Part shown: positions 17,977-27,567 of the stretch, piece after piece
Numbering within the stretch: position 1 is the stretch's first letter
Layout of the letters: every line of letters starts with the position of its first letter
Assembly (NCBI RefSeq): GCF_900406815.1
Contig: NZ_OVCN01000008.1
Location: 1 to 64,000 of the forward strand
Source of the DNA: Acinetobacter haemolyticus
Lineage (GTDB): Bacteria > Pseudomonadota > Gammaproteobacteria > Pseudomonadales > Moraxellaceae
Reading direction: 5' to 3'
DNA: 64,000 bases
Program-made: the position numbers and the translations under genes
The notes under the pieces: generated by a model
What the model saw: the letters and a program-made list of their open reading frames with translations, nothing else
What the model was told of the DNA's origin: nothing
Databases searched by the model: none

Positions 17977-19950
17977 CTACTCTCCTCGAGCAAATAATTT
18001 ATCTAATTGTTGAAGTGGAAATGCGCGCCAAGTCGGACGGCCATGATTACATTGACTTGCAAATTCAGTTTGCTCCATTTGACGTAACAGAGCATTCATT
18101 TCAGACAGACTTAATTGACGATGAGCACGTACTGCCCCATGACATGCCATACCTGCTAACAACTCATCTCGTTTTTGTAATAAGCCACGCGCCTCATCAT
18201 TTGGATCCAAATCATTAAGTAATTCGGGAATTAAATTTGAAAAATCAGCTTTGTGCAAAATCGCGGGTACACCGCGCACGATCACTTGTTCATCGCCATA
18301 CTGGTCTATTTCAAGCCCCAAACGTTGCAATTGTGGTTGCAAATCTTCTACACGTGTGGCTTGCATACGCGTAATTGAGACTACTTTAGGGATCAATAAT
18401 TGTTGAGAAACCCAAAATTCTGGCTTATCCCATGCTGCTTTCATTTGCTGCAATAAAATTCGTTCATGCGCGGCATGCATATCAACAATAATTAAACCTT
18501 CAATGTTTTGCGCCAATATATAAATGCCATGTAATTGTGCAATTGCAATACCAAGCGGAAATTCATCTACTCTTGACGGAGCTGTTTGTTCATCTACGTC
18601 ACCGCCGCTATTATCGAGGGAAACTGCTGGAGTATCTGTCTCTCTTAAAGGTGCCAGATAAGTTTTAAGCGCATTATTCAATTGACCTGAACCATTATAC
18701 CGTGGTTGCTGTGATTGCCCTGAATTATAGTGAACAGCTTGAGGACGACTTTGATTAAACTCAGTTAACAGATCTGTTGATACCTCTGTTTGTTGATTTA
18801 ATGACGGTTCAGTAACGGTCGCTCTGTGTAAATTAAATTGTTCTTGATATTTCGGTTGTGATTGATATTGAGCCGCTTCGCTCTGTATTTCATCAAGTTT
18901 CATTGCCTGAGCTAAATCAGCACTTGCTGTCTGAAATTGTGATAGCGTTGCTTTAGCATAATGCCGCACGAACTCATGCACTTCACGCTGATTCAAAAAA
19001 CGAATTTCGTGCTTCGTTGGGTGTACATTCACATCAATATTTTCAGGATCAACTTCTAAGAACAACAAATAAGAAGAATGTTGATGTCCATGCAAGATGC
19101 CTTCATAGGCCATACGTAATGCATGTGAAATAGTTTTATCTTTTACGATACGACCATTTACATAGACGTATTGCATATCGGCTTGCGCTCTGGCATCAGA
19201 GGGATGACCTAACCATCCTGACAAACGCATATTTACACTTTCGGCATCAATCCAATAGGCATTTTGGATAAACTGCTGCCCCAAAAGTTGCTGAACACGT
19301 TGGTAACGCAATTCACCACTGTCCGCCACAGGCAGGTTCAAACGAATATTATCGTTATGTTCGAGTACAAATCGAATCTCAAAATGAGTCAAAGCCAAAC
19401 GACGTACAATTTCTTCAATATGACTAAATTCAGTACCTGGCTTTTTTAAGAATTTACGACGAGCAGGCACATTAAAAAACAAATCCTGTACGCGAATATG
19501 GGTTCCTTTTTGGGCAGCCACAGCTTGAATTTGTTGATGATCAAATGCGGTACCATTTACTTCGACTTGATATCCAACACCTTGCTCATCTCGGCTACTG
19601 GTCAAGGTTAAACGTGATACTGCTGCGATTGAAGCCAGCGCCTCTCCACGAAATCCCAAACTGACAATCGCATGTAAATCATCCGCGGTTTGAATTTTAC
19701 TCGTCGCGTGACGCATCACCGCCAAAGGCAAATCTTCGGGATGAATCCCGTTGCCATTATCAATGATTTCAATCAGGGTAGAACCGCCTTGTGCAACCCG
19801 AATAATTAGTTCAGTTGCGCCAGCATCAATTGAGTTTTCTAATAATTCTTTCACCACAGATGAAGGACGTTCAATCACTTCACCAGCGGCAATTTGGTTC
19901 GCTAAAGCAGCGTCAAGTGTATGAATACGACGAGTTGCATCATGCGCCAT
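17977..19950 (-). CDS. mutL: DNA mismatch repair protein MutL
   Basis: A 657-residue mismatch-repair coordinator. The N-terminal GHKL ATPase is complete: [18 protein letters not shown] and GFRGEAL. A Gln/Ser-rich linker spans about 345-450, then the C-terminal dimer domain. The endonuclease signature DQHA(X)2E(X)4E of MutH-lacking bacteria reads [12 protein letters not shown] here (about residues 485-496), with Gln in place of the last Glu. The other endonuclease-site blocks, ACHGAVRA and CNHGRPT, and a final FAR (FxR) are present. It overlaps tsaE by 11 bases. Confidence 0.95.
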   Translation of the reverse strand: MAHDATRRIHTLDAALANQIAAGEVIERPSSVVKELLENSIDAGATELIIRVAQGGSTLIEIIDNGNGIHPEDLPLAVMRHATSKIQTADDLHAIVSLGFRGEALASIAAVSRLTLTSSRDEQGVGYQVEVNGTAFDHQQIQAVAAQKGTHIRVQDLFFNVPARRKFLKKPGTEFSHIEEIVRRLALTHFEIRFVLEHNDNIRLNLPVADSGELRYQRVQQLLGQQFIQNAYWIDAESVNMRLSGWLGHPSDARAQADMQYVYVNGRIVKDKTISHALRMAYEGILHGHQHSSYLLFLEVDPENIDVNVHPTKHEIRFLNQREVHEFVRHYAKATLSQFQTASADLAQAMKLDEIQSEAAQYQSQPKYQEQFNLHRATVTEPSLNQQTEVSTDLLTEFNQSRPQAVHYNSGQSQQPRYNGSGQLNNALKTYLAPLRETDTPAVSLDNSGGDVDEQTAPSRVDEFPLGIAIAQLHGIYILAQNIEGLIIVDMHAAHERILLQQMKAAWDKPEFWVSQQLLIPKVVSITRMQATRVEDLQPQLQRLGLEIDQYGDEQVIVRGVPAILHKADFSNLIPELLNDLDPNDEARGLLQKRDELLAGMACHGAVRAHRQLSLSEMNALLRQMEQTEFASQCNHGRPTWRAFPLQQLDKLFARGE

Positions 19951-20416
19951 GCAATTGTTCCTGTAAAGTTTGGTATAAAGATTCAGAATCTACAGTAATC
20001 GTCACAAATCGAGTAAGTTCATCATCTGATTTTTGGATATCAATCACAACATCAGGCTTAGGAATTTCATTGCCACCTTTTGATGGCCATTCAAATAAAA
20101 ATAACGCATCGGGTGTTTCTAAATAGTCACGAATCCCCATTAATTCAAGTTCATAAGGGTCATCTAAACGATATAAGTCGAAATGAAAAATTTCTTTACC
20201 TTGAATGGTATAAGGCTCGACCAAGGTATACGTTGGACTTTTTACTGAACCTTGATGCCCAAGGCTTTGTAGAAAATAACGCGTAAAAGTTGTTTTGCCA
20301 GCTCCCAAATCCCCAATTAAATAGATAATGCCCGAATGTATCAGCTGAGAAAGTATCTGTGCAAAACGTTGAGTGTCTTGTTCATGATTTAAAGTAAATT
20401 TCACTGAATACGACAT
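19940..20416 (-). CDS. tsaE: tRNA threonylcarbamoyladenosine ATPase TsaE
   Basis: A 158-residue P-loop ATPase that works with TsaB and TsaD to make t6A37 on ANN-decoding tRNAs. Walker A is [12 protein letters not shown] (about residues 38-49); [11 protein letters not shown] and FHFDLYRL are family blocks. It is the first gene of the minus-strand operon tsaE-mutL-miaA-hfq and its stop overlaps the mutL start by 11 bases. Many gammaproteobacteria have amiB between tsaE and mutL; it is absent here. Confidence 0.95.
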   Translation of the reverse strand: MSYSVKFTLNHEQDTQRFAQILSQLIHSGIIYLIGDLGAGKTTFTRYFLQSLGHQGSVKSPTYTLVEPYTIQGKEIFHFDLYRLDDPYELELMGIRDYLETPDALFLFEWPSKGGNEIPKPDVVIDIQKSDDELTRFVTITVDSESLYQTLQEQLHGA

Positions 20417-20533
20417 GGCAATTAAAACAAAATTGGAATGATGGCTATGATAACATTGCCGCGAATTAAAGCCTAATCAACCGCATTGAAACTGGCTTAT
20501 TTTACTCCGCTTAAATTAGGTTAATTTTGCTGT

Positions 20534-21442
20534 ATGAAGTCTGTGTTTGAATTTACACCTCCTTTAATTGATGGTGTCAGCGCGAGTAAAGTCTTTTTAC
20601 CGCACGGCATAACGATAAATACAATTTTCGAATACCTGTGCCAACATTTTGAACATATTCAAGCTGAAGAATGGCAACAACGTTTTAACGACGGGTTAAT
20701 TTATTCAGCTGAAGGCAAAAAACTAAAATTAGATAGTCCTTATACTGCCAATACGCATATTTTTTACTATCGTTTTCTTGCGTATGAAGTCCATGTCCCA
20801 TTTCAACATGAAATCTTATTTGAAAATGAAGATCTACTTGTGGTCGACAAACCCCACTTTCTCACCATGAGCCCGACAGGTCAATATGTCCAAGAAACCC
20901 TACTTGTACGCTTAAAAAAACAGACGGGTTACGAGGATCTAACCCCAATCCATCGGCTTGATCGTGAAACAGCAGGTGTCGTTTTATTCTGTAAAAAAGC
21001 AACCGCAAGAGGTATCTATCAACAGCTTTTTGCCGATAGAAAGGTACAAAAAATTTACCATGCGATTGCACCTTATCGCCCTGAATTATATTTTCCACAA
21101 ACAGTTAAACTACATTTAGAGAAAGGTCAGCCCTTTTACACTATGCAAGTTAACTTAGAAAAACCAAGTAATACCGAGACCTTAATTGAGCTGTTAGAAC
21201 ACAATAAATCCTACGCTAAATACCGACTTAAACCCCTAACAGGTAAGCAACATCAATTACGCGTTCACCTTAATTATCTAGGTATCCCGATCTTAAATGA
21301 TGAGTTTTATCCTAATGTCATACACAAATCGAGTAATGATTTTTCCAATCCTTTACAGCTACTTGCGAAAGAAATCTTTTTCCGCGACCCTGTTTCTAAA
21401 CGAGAAATATACTTTAACTCCAAGTTTGAATTGACACTGTAG
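20534..21442 (+). CDS. RluA-family pseudouridine synthase
   Basis: A 302-residue RNA pseudouridine synthase. The catalytic block HRLDRETAGVVLFCKK (about residues 140-155) holds the active Asp, and LTGKQHQLRVHLNYLGIPILNDEFYP is the C-terminal family motif. The N-terminal 90 residues are a divergent S4-like region. The target position is not evident, so I give no symbol; related proteins modify 23S rRNA or tRNA. It is divergent from tsaE across 117 bases. Confidence 0.87.
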   Translation: MKSVFEFTPPLIDGVSASKVFLPHGITINTIFEYLCQHFEHIQAEEWQQRFNDGLIYSAEGKKLKLDSPYTANTHIFYYRFLAYEVHVPFQHEILFENEDLLVVDKPHFLTMSPTGQYVQETLLVRLKKQTGYEDLTPIHRLDRETAGVVLFCKKATARGIYQQLFADRKVQKIYHAIAPYRPELYFPQTVKLHLEKGQPFYTMQVNLEKPSNTETLIELLEHNKSYAKYRLKPLTGKQHQLRVHLNYLGIPILNDEFYPNVIHKSSNDFSNPLQLLAKEIFFRDPVSKREIYFNSKFELTL

Positions 21443-21551
21443 ATACATCGTAATGACAATTATTCTATAATTTCACTTCAAAAATATTGAAATTACATTG
21501 CAATGGTTTAAAATACATGACGATAACTAAAAATATTTGGTCTTATTCTTC

Positions 21552-21860
21552 ATGAGAAAAACAGAAGTTTATCAGGTTCGACTTGATTCACAGGAAAAGA
21601 AGCAAGCTTTTGCTGTCTTTAAACAACTTGGCATATCCCCTGCCCAAGCGGTTCGCCTTTTTTTTAAACAGGTTGTTCTGACGAAATCAATTCCTTTTGC
21701 AATCGAAAATCAAAACATAAACATGGAACAATTACTTAAATTACGTAAATCTAAAGCTGCTGCCTCAACAGACAATCAACCTAGTGTTGATGTTGAAGAT
21801 GATCATGAAGATTTATTTGAAGAGTTGAATGCGCTTTTAGGAGAAAGTGACAAAACTTAA
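21552..21860 (+). CDS. RelB/DinJ-family antitoxin-like protein, no toxin adjacent
   Basis: A 102-residue protein. The N-terminal 55 residues form a ribbon-helix-helix of RelB/DinJ type: YQVRLDSQEKKQAFAVF, then a helix-turn LGISPAQAVRLFF and KSIPFAIENQN. The C-terminal EDLFEELNALLG matches the place where DinJ wraps its toxin (DDLFDKLG in E. coli). ATG at 21552 is preferred over a TTG five codons upstream. No RelE/YafQ-like gene lies on either side; the next gene, 98 bases on, is a GNAT acetyltransferase. It may be an orphan regulator. Confidence 0.75.
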   Translation: MRKTEVYQVRLDSQEKKQAFAVFKQLGISPAQAVRLFFKQVVLTKSIPFAIENQNINMEQLLKLRKSKAAASTDNQPSVDVEDDHEDLFEELNALLGESDKT

Positions 21861-21958
21861 CAATGTTGCATTTATACACAAGTTTTTATTTTTTACGCTG
21901 ATTCTTTTTCGCTATTCTGTCATTCCTAATAAAATTATAAACTCAAGGATAGATAGGA

Positions 21959-22402
21959 ATGATCGTAAAGAGAGCGACCCGAGAAGATCTTCATCAACTT
22001 GCCGTTTTATTTGATGAATATCGCCAATTCTACGGCGCCTCATCAAATATTGCCCAATCTTATCAATTTTTAAAGCACCGTTTTGAAAACAAAGACAGCG
22101 TTATTTTCATACATGTAAAAGATGAAATTTTTACAGGTTTTGTTCTGCTTTATCTCGCTTTTTCATCAGTAGCTTGCGAAACTTACTATATATTAGATGA
22201 TGTCTATGTCACACCAAGTTTTCGAAAACAAGGTTCTGCCAAACAACTGATTGACACTGCAATATTATTTGCACGCCACGAAAATGCGCAACGCATTAGT
22301 TTGGAAACACAACGTAATAACTTCCAGTCTCATCAGCTTTATGAAAAAATGGGCTTTATCCATGATGATGAGTTTAAAACCTTCCACTGTTTCTTGAAGT
22401 AA
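21959..22402 (+). CDS. GNAT-family N-acetyltransferase
   Basis: A 147-residue single-domain acetyltransferase. The acetyl-CoA loop is in VYVTPSFRKQGSAKQLIDTA (about residues 83-102), followed by LETQRNNFQSHQLYEKMGFI, a typical GNAT end. The acceptor is unknown. The ATG at 21959 follows AGGATAGATAGGA. It is longer, less compact and less basic at the N-terminus than TacT-type toxins, and the antitoxin upstream is RelB-like, not DUF1778, so I do not read the pair as a GNAT toxin module. Confidence 0.82.
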   Translation: MIVKRATREDLHQLAVLFDEYRQFYGASSNIAQSYQFLKHRFENKDSVIFIHVKDEIFTGFVLLYLAFSSVACETYYILDDVYVTPSFRKQGSAKQLIDTAILFARHENAQRISLETQRNNFQSHQLYEKMGFIHDDEFKTFHCFLK

Positions 22403-22434
22403 AAGCTTTCTAAAACTCAGTGATAGTGCAAATT

Positions 22435-23151
22435 TCATTCAGCTCTATCGGAAATATTTTGACTAAGTTGCTTTTGCTCAGCTGTTAAATAGTCCCAATG
22501 TCCTTCTTCTAATGTAGGTAACTCAAGTAAGCCTATTTGTTGTCGATGCAAGTATTCAACCTTATTCCCTACTGCTGCGATCATCCGCTTGACTTGATGA
22601 TAAACACCTTGATGGATCGTCATCGCAAGTTGATGCTCTGAAATCAGCTTGATGTCTGTTGCCGCGTAGATACCTTTTTCATTACGCAATTCCACACCCA
22701 CCTCTAATTGATGCTTTTGTTCAGGCGTAATTGGATCAGCTGTGGAAACGCAATATACTTTCGGGACATGTTTCCTAGGATGGGTCAATGCTTGTAAATA
22801 TTGCCCATCATCTGTTAAAAGCAAAAGCCCCGTAGTATCTTGATCGAGACGTCCGACACATTGCACACCGCGACGAATTAAAATCTCGGGCAATAAACTA
22901 AAAACACTTTTATGATGCGTTGCTTGATGTGAACACTCATAACCTTGTGGTTTATTCAGAACAAGATAAAGATGTTCTCGATAATGATATTCTTCTTCAA
23001 AAACCTGAAAAATCAAATCTTCTGTACCAAAGTTCTGCTTTGGATTATGACAGACCTGATTTTCAATGATGACTGCCCCGTTTTTTATAAGCTGCTGGCA
23101 ATATTTACGTGAACCAAAGCCTTGTGATTGCAGAATTTTTTCCAGCAACAT
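22435..23151 (-). CDS. rsuA: RsuA-type 16S rRNA pseudouridine synthase
   Basis: A 238-residue enzyme of the RsuA/RluB/E/F family, most like RsuA, which makes pseudouridine 516 in 16S rRNA. Residues 1-55 are an S4 RNA-binding domain (SQGFGSRKYCQQLIKNGAV); the catalytic motif is GRLDQDTTGLLLLTDDG (about residues 97-113) and YHQVKRMIAAVGNKV is the C-terminal family block. The ATG at 23151 was chosen over an in-frame start four codons earlier because GGAT precedes it. Confidence 0.88.
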   Translation of the reverse strand: MLLEKILQSQGFGSRKYCQQLIKNGAVIIENQVCHNPKQNFGTEDLIFQVFEEEYHYREHLYLVLNKPQGYECSHQATHHKSVFSLLPEILIRRGVQCVGRLDQDTTGLLLLTDDGQYLQALTHPRKHVPKVYCVSTADPITPEQKHQLEVGVELRNEKGIYAATDIKLISEHQLAMTIHQGVYHQVKRMIAAVGNKVEYLHRQQIGLLELPTLEEGHWDYLTAEQKQLSQNISDRAE

Positions 23152-23388
23152 AACAAAATCCAAATCAAACTTGTTATTATTGTACTTTATTCTTCTATCA
23201 TCTGTTGCTTAGTTTATGTTCACCAATATTTCTTCATAATTGCTCTATTTGTAATAGATCACATACAAAACCCTCAATAAACGCCATCAATCTGGGGAAA
23301 CAGCTCCATACTTTCTCACAAAAGACTTGTTACATTTGTCACAAGTTAAAAGAATATTGTCCAATCAATGTGGACAAGGAGCATCAAA

Positions 23389-23886
23389 GTGAAATCAAAT
23401 ATCTGGTTATGTAGTATCTTCCTTGCAGCAACTTCTATGATGACAGTTGCCCATGCTGATAATACAACACGTGTGGCGGCTACATCTGCTCTAGGAAGCG
23501 TGGTTGGTACAGCAGTTGGTAAAGAGCTTGGTGGACACACAGGCGCAATGATTGGTTCAGCGATTGGTGGTGCTGGTGGCGCTGCTGCTTCTAGCAATAA
23601 ACGTAATCGTACTGAAGCAGCCATCGGTGGCGGCTTAGGTGGTGTTGGTGGCTATACTGTGGGTAACAACATGGGTGGTACTAACGGTGGATATATTGGC
23701 GCAGCAGTTGGTGCGGCAGGTGGTGCAGCATTAGGCAATAAAGTTGCTCAAGATCGTGATGCTGATCGACGTTATGACCGCCGTTACGATAACCGTCATT
23801 CATATGATAATCGTCGCCATTACAAATCTAACAAAAAATATCGCCACGACAATGGATTACATCGTGGTTGGTACAAAAATCGATAA
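23389..23886 (+). CDS. Exported glycine-zipper protein with basic Tyr/Arg-rich tail
   Basis: A 165-residue envelope protein. GTG at 23389 follows AAGGAG (23376-23381) at seven bases; the upstream ATG at 23368 lies ahead of the ribosome site. Residues 1-24 form a signal peptide ending AHA. The middle is a run of GxxxG glycine-zipper repeats (two zipper segments, as in the glycine-zipper 2TM family). The last 45 residues are rich in Arg, Asp, Tyr, His and Asn, strongly charged. Function is unknown; proteins of this kind are envelope-stress or outer-membrane associated. A short inverted repeat, TTGTCC/GGACAA, lies directly ahead of the ribosome site. Confidence 0.8.
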   Translation: MKSNIWLCSIFLAATSMMTVAHADNTTRVAATSALGSVVGTAVGKELGGHTGAMIGSAIGGAGGAAASSNKRNRTEAAIGGGLGGVGGYTVGNNMGGTNGGYIGAAVGAAGGAALGNKVAQDRDADRRYDRRYDNRHSYDNRRHYKSNKKYRHDNGLHRGWYKNR

Positions 23887-23906
23887 TTCAATTTTCGATA
23901 CCTCCT

Positions 23907-23931
23907 TAGCACCTTCGGGTGCTTTTTTTTA
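23907..23931 (+). terminator. Terminator of the glycine-zipper gene
   Basis: AGCACC, a stable TTCG tetraloop, GGTGCT and eight T. Confidence 0.9.
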
Positions 23932-23951
23932 ATTTAAAAATAGATACAAAT

Positions 23952-24006
23952 AAATCGAATAAATTCGATATACAAACTCCAACCTATATCGTATTATTTC
24001 GATATA
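23952..24006. promoter_or_regulatory. Two tandem operator-like palindromes before the monooxygenase
   Basis: Two 21-base copies, 23952-23972 and 23986-24006, match at 17 positions and are 34 bases apart. The first contains ATCGAAT-AA-ATTCGAT; the second has TATATCG-8 bases-CGATATA. The second lies 15 bases before the start codon, where a repressor would block transcription or initiation. No regulator gene is adjacent. Confidence 0.55.
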
Positions 24007-24021
24007 TAAGATTGAGTATCT

Positions 24022-25026
24022 ATGATGAAATCACTACAAGAGATCAAATTCTCTATTTTAGAATTAGCTCCCGTACGAGACGAACACAGTATTGAGTTTT
24101 CACTACGTCATGCATTGGAGCTGGCTCAGCATGCAGAAAAACTGGGCTATGAACGTTTTTGGCTTGCTGAACATCATAATATGGATGGGATCGCTAGCTC
24201 AGCAACCGCTGTCTTATTAGGTTTTATTGCTGCACATACTCAAAAAATCAGACTGGGATCAGGGGGCATCATGCTTCCAAATCATGCCCCATTAGTCGTC
24301 GCAGAGCAATTTGGTACTTTAGCGACACTCTATCCAAATCGCTTTGAACTTGGCTTAGGTCGTGCACCAGGTACCGATCCTATGACGATGCGAGCGTTGC
24401 GCCGCGGACGTCAAGAAACTGAAGATCAATTCCCTCAAGATGTCATTGAAATTTTACAATATTTTAAAGAACCTGCCCCCAATCAAAAAATTGTTGCTAC
24501 GCCTGGGCAAAATACACATGTACCCGTCTGGCTATTAGGTTCGAGTTTATTTAGTGCCCAACTTGCTGCAAAACTAGGGCTACCTTATTCCTTTGCCTCA
24601 CATTTCGCCCCTAGAATGCTCGCCCAAGCAATTGAAATCTATCGTGAGAATTTCCAAGCTTCGGAATATTTGGATAAGCCTTATGTGTCTATGGGTGTAC
24701 CAACTGTGGTTGCTACAACAGATGAAGAAGCACAATTTTTAGCCACCAGCTCATATCAGAGAATATTGAATTTGATTCGAGGTCATAGTCTTAAACTTAA
24801 ACCTCCGATTGAATCAACCGATGGGCTTGCGAGTAGTGCTGAACAATTGGCGATTCAGAATTTTTATGCAATGGCTCAAATTGGTTCCCAAGAAACTGTT
24901 AAAGCTGGGCTAAATAAGATTGCCGAGCAATATGATGTAGATGAATTTATTTTTACTTGTGATATCTATGATACGCAAAAACGCTTGGATAACTTTAGTT
25001 TATTGATGGACTTAAAAAGTAAGTAG
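24022..25026 (+). CDS. Luciferase-like monooxygenase (MsnO8/YhbW-like flavin oxidoreductase)
   Basis: A 334-residue TIM-barrel enzyme of the bacterial luciferase superfamily that uses reduced FMN. Visible blocks: [10 protein letters not shown] at the N-terminus, [44 protein letters not shown] and [13 protein letters not shown], the MsnO8/YhbW pattern. The substrate is unknown. Two in-frame ATGs sit at 24022 and 24025. The two palindromes in front suggest regulated expression. An 11-bp perfect hairpin without U-tract follows at 25044-25071. Confidence 0.9.
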   Translation: MMKSLQEIKFSILELAPVRDEHSIEFSLRHALELAQHAEKLGYERFWLAEHHNMDGIASSATAVLLGFIAAHTQKIRLGSGGIMLPNHAPLVVAEQFGTLATLYPNRFELGLGRAPGTDPMTMRALRRGRQETEDQFPQDVIEILQYFKEPAPNQKIVATPGQNTHVPVWLLGSSLFSAQLAAKLGLPYSFASHFAPRMLAQAIEIYRENFQASEYLDKPYVSMGVPTVVATTDEEAQFLATSSYQRILNLIRGHSLKLKPPIESTDGLASSAEQLAIQNFYAMAQIGSQETVKAGLNKIAEQYDVDEFIFTCDIYDTQKRLDNFSLLMDLKSK

Positions 25027-25043
25027 TACTTTCAATGAAACGT

Positions 25044-25071
25044 ACAAGGCTTATTCTGATATAAGCCTTGT
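25044..25071 (+). terminator. Hairpin after the monooxygenase gene
   Basis: ACAAGGCTTAT (25044-25054) pairs perfectly with ATAAGCCTTGT (25061-25071) around TCTGAT. No U-tract on either strand, so it is a weak terminator or mRNA 3'-end stabiliser. Confidence 0.45.
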
Positions 25072-25179
25072 GATGGATAAGTCTAAGATCATTTTGACTC
25101 TGTCGACATTCCAACCTAGCTTTAGGTCAATAGATTAAAACCGCTCAGACCAGGCAGTAAACACAGACAATCGCAGTCT

Positions 25180-27267
25180 TTAATATAGACGTATTCCATG
25201 TTTCATCATATGGGTTGCCTGTTGTACATTCACAGCACGACTAAATAAATAGCCTTGTCCAATTGAACATCCAAATTGCTTCAGCAACTCTAATTGATCT
25301 GAGTTTTCAATGCCTTCAGCGACGATATCCAAAGCTAACTTTGGCCCCAACGCAATAATGGCTTGAACAATAGCTAAAATCGCTTCATCTCCATTCATTT
25401 GACGAATAAATTCACAATCAATTTTTAGACAATCCACCGGATAATCTCTTAATCGTGTCAATGAAGAGTGTCCTGTTCCAAAATCATCAAGTGCAATCTT
25501 AACACCTTGCTGTTTAAGCAAGTTCAAAGCCCTAATCACGTAATCAGAACCACGATCATCCAGAATATGTTCAGTAATTTCAATTTCAACCAAATGATGC
25601 GGGATTTTGTATAGATTCAAGCGTTGTAACAGACGCTCTGCGTAATTATCCTTGAGAAATTCCACTGGTGCAGCATTAATCGAAATTGGAACCACCGTCA
25701 GTCCTTGCTCAAGCCACATGGCAATATTTTTAAAAACCTTATTCTGTATTGCATCGCTAATTCTTGTCGCTAATACATAATCTTGAAAAGCCTGTTCAAT
25801 ATGACAAGGCGAATGAATGTGCTTGTCATCTGTTTGCCAACGCAATAGGGCCTCAAATCCGACAACTTTGCCATCTGATAAACGTACTTTAGGTTGATAA
25901 AATGGAACCATCAAATCATCACGAATGATATGACGTGCTTGATTAAGTTGTACTGCAATGTTTTGCGCCGCAATCTCCATCTGTTGATTAAACATACGGA
26001 AACCACCCCTTCCTGTCGCTTTTAAATCATTCAAAGCAGTATCCGCACATTTCATTAAGTTTGAGGAATCTTTTGCATCTCGCGGGTATATCGCACACCC
26101 CATACTCATACTGCCATTAATTAAGTTTCCAGCATAAGTGATTGGTGCGTCTAGCTGCCGACTAACATCAATGGCAACTCTTTCAAGTTCCTGCTCATGC
26201 TTTATTCCATTCACTAGAATCGCAAACTCATCACCACCTAAGCGCGCCACAAAGGTATTTTCTGGTAAAGTATTTTCTATTCGCTTTGATAAGATACGGA
26301 GTAAATGATCGCCTGCCGCATGTCCAAGCGTATCATTGACATGTTTAAAATAATCTAGGTCTAATAAGATCAAGCCCAAAAATTTGTTATTCTTTTTATG
26401 CCTTTGTAATGCGCGTTTAAGTTGTAACTTAAAGAAGCGACGGTTATACAATCCTGTCAGTTCATCCAACTCACTGGAAATCCGCAATTGAATCTCGGTT
26501 TGTCTTTGCGCTGTCACATCACGTGACATGCACAAAATCTGCACAACTTGTCCTTTATCATTTAAGACTGGTGTAAGTAAGTTATCCCAATATTGTTTAC
26601 GATCCCCTTCACCACTCATACCACGAAAACGCGCAGCCTTTCCTTTAAGTGCCATTTTAAAAGCGTAATTCGCTTTGGAGCGTATTTCGGGTGCCAATAA
26701 CTCAGTCCATTTCATTCCAAACCGATGGTTATTTTCAGGGATATTAAGGGCAATACATCCTGTCCTATTGACATGTAACAGACAGCCGTCAAGGTCTAAT
26801 AACTTGATACAATCCACACTATTATCGAGCATATTGGTTTGGGCATTTATACACTGCACGAGATTGTGTTGATGTTGCTTGGTCTCATGAATATCTACAC
26901 TATTGATGAACCAATGCCCTTGCTCACCGTGGTCAGCCTCCACAAATTTTGCTGATAATAAAAACCATCGGTATGCACCTGATTGGTGTCTCAAGCGGCA
27001 CTCAAGCTGAAAAGGGATTTTCGTGGAAAATGCTTGTCGCCATTCACGTTGAAAGAGTGCAATATCTTCAAAATGAAGCAAGTCCATCCAGTTTTTTTGG
27101 AATTTCTGAAATTCATTTGTCCCGATATATTCTTGACTGACCTTATTAAAAAAATAAGCATTACCCTGGTCTGAAAGCAACCAAACTAGACTCGGTATAT
27201 GATTAAAAACGTTCTGCTGGACTTCGTTCATTTGATGGTTAAATTGAAAAGTTAAAGCCGAATTCAC
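25180..27267 (-). CDS. PAS-PAS-GGDEF-EAL cyclic-di-GMP protein
   Basis: A 695-residue soluble signalling protein. Two PAS domains (about 15-130 and 140-255) precede a GGDEF domain (about 265-420; intact RLGGDEFAIL) and an EAL domain (about 440-690). Phosphodiesterase residues are all present: VGFEALLRW, SINAAP, EITEH, DDFGTGHSSL, LKIDCEF and VAEGIE. The inhibitory RxxD site is missing before GGDEF (PENT at that place). It could thus both make and break c-di-GMP; many such proteins act mainly as phosphodiesterases. GTG start at 27267 with AAGAAG nearby; an ATG 12 codons in is the alternative. No membrane segment. Confidence 0.9.
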   Translation of the reverse strand: MNSALTFQFNHQMNEVQQNVFNHIPSLVWLLSDQGNAYFFNKVSQEYIGTNEFQKFQKNWMDLLHFEDIALFQREWRQAFSTKIPFQLECRLRHQSGAYRWFLLSAKFVEADHGEQGHWFINSVDIHETKQHQHNLVQCINAQTNMLDNSVDCIKLLDLDGCLLHVNRTGCIALNIPENNHRFGMKWTELLAPEIRSKANYAFKMALKGKAARFRGMSGEGDRKQYWDNLLTPVLNDKGQVVQILCMSRDVTAQRQTEIQLRISSELDELTGLYNRRFFKLQLKRALQRHKKNNKFLGLILLDLDYFKHVNDTLGHAAGDHLLRILSKRIENTLPENTFVARLGGDEFAILVNGIKHEQELERVAIDVSRQLDAPITYAGNLINGSMSMGCAIYPRDAKDSSNLMKCADTALNDLKATGRGGFRMFNQQMEIAAQNIAVQLNQARHIIRDDLMVPFYQPKVRLSDGKVVGFEALLRWQTDDKHIHSPCHIEQAFQDYVLATRISDAIQNKVFKNIAMWLEQGLTVVPISINAAPVEFLKDNYAERLLQRLNLYKIPHHLVEIEITEHILDDRGSDYVIRALNLLKQQGVKIALDDFGTGHSSLTRLRDYPVDCLKIDCEFIRQMNGDEAILAIVQAIIALGPKLALDIVAEGIENSDQLELLKQFGCSIGQGYLFSRAVNVQQATHMMKHGIRLY

Positions 27268-27567
27268 ATGCTTCTTAAGTAACTTTACTGGTTTTGCTCT
27301 GAATACAATTCTTTATTTCAAGAGGTTCAGCTGCAATAAAACCCATATACCACCAATAGCAAAAGTGAGATTTTTGTCACAATATTTTAACATAAATGCA
27401 TAGATTTTTGCACACTCACCCCTATTCTAGGACAAGTGTATTTTGTTATTTAACATCAAATATTTAATTTTAATTAAGCGTTTATTGCTAACATAAAGTT
27501 ATAAATTACAACAAAATTTCATAAATAAGGCTACTTCCTTCACGAGTTAGTCAGTAGCCATACTCAA
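27268..27567. other. 300-base gap, promoter region of the c-di-GMP gene
   Basis: AT-rich sequence with no convincing gene. It holds the promoter of the PAS-GGDEF-EAL gene (minus) and, at its right end, the ppsR terminator hairpin. No -35/-10 pair stood out. Confidence 0.5.
27525..27562 (-). terminator. Probable terminator of ppsR
   Basis: GGCTACT (27529-27535) pairs with AGTAGCC (27553-27559); on the minus strand TTATTTATG follows. Confidence 0.5.

Noticed and set aside
21552..22402. GNAT toxin-antitoxin module
   Set aside because: GNAT toxins pair with DUF1778-type antitoxins, usually overlapping or a few bases apart. Here the antitoxin is RelB/DinJ-like and the gap is 98 bases with its own possible promoter.
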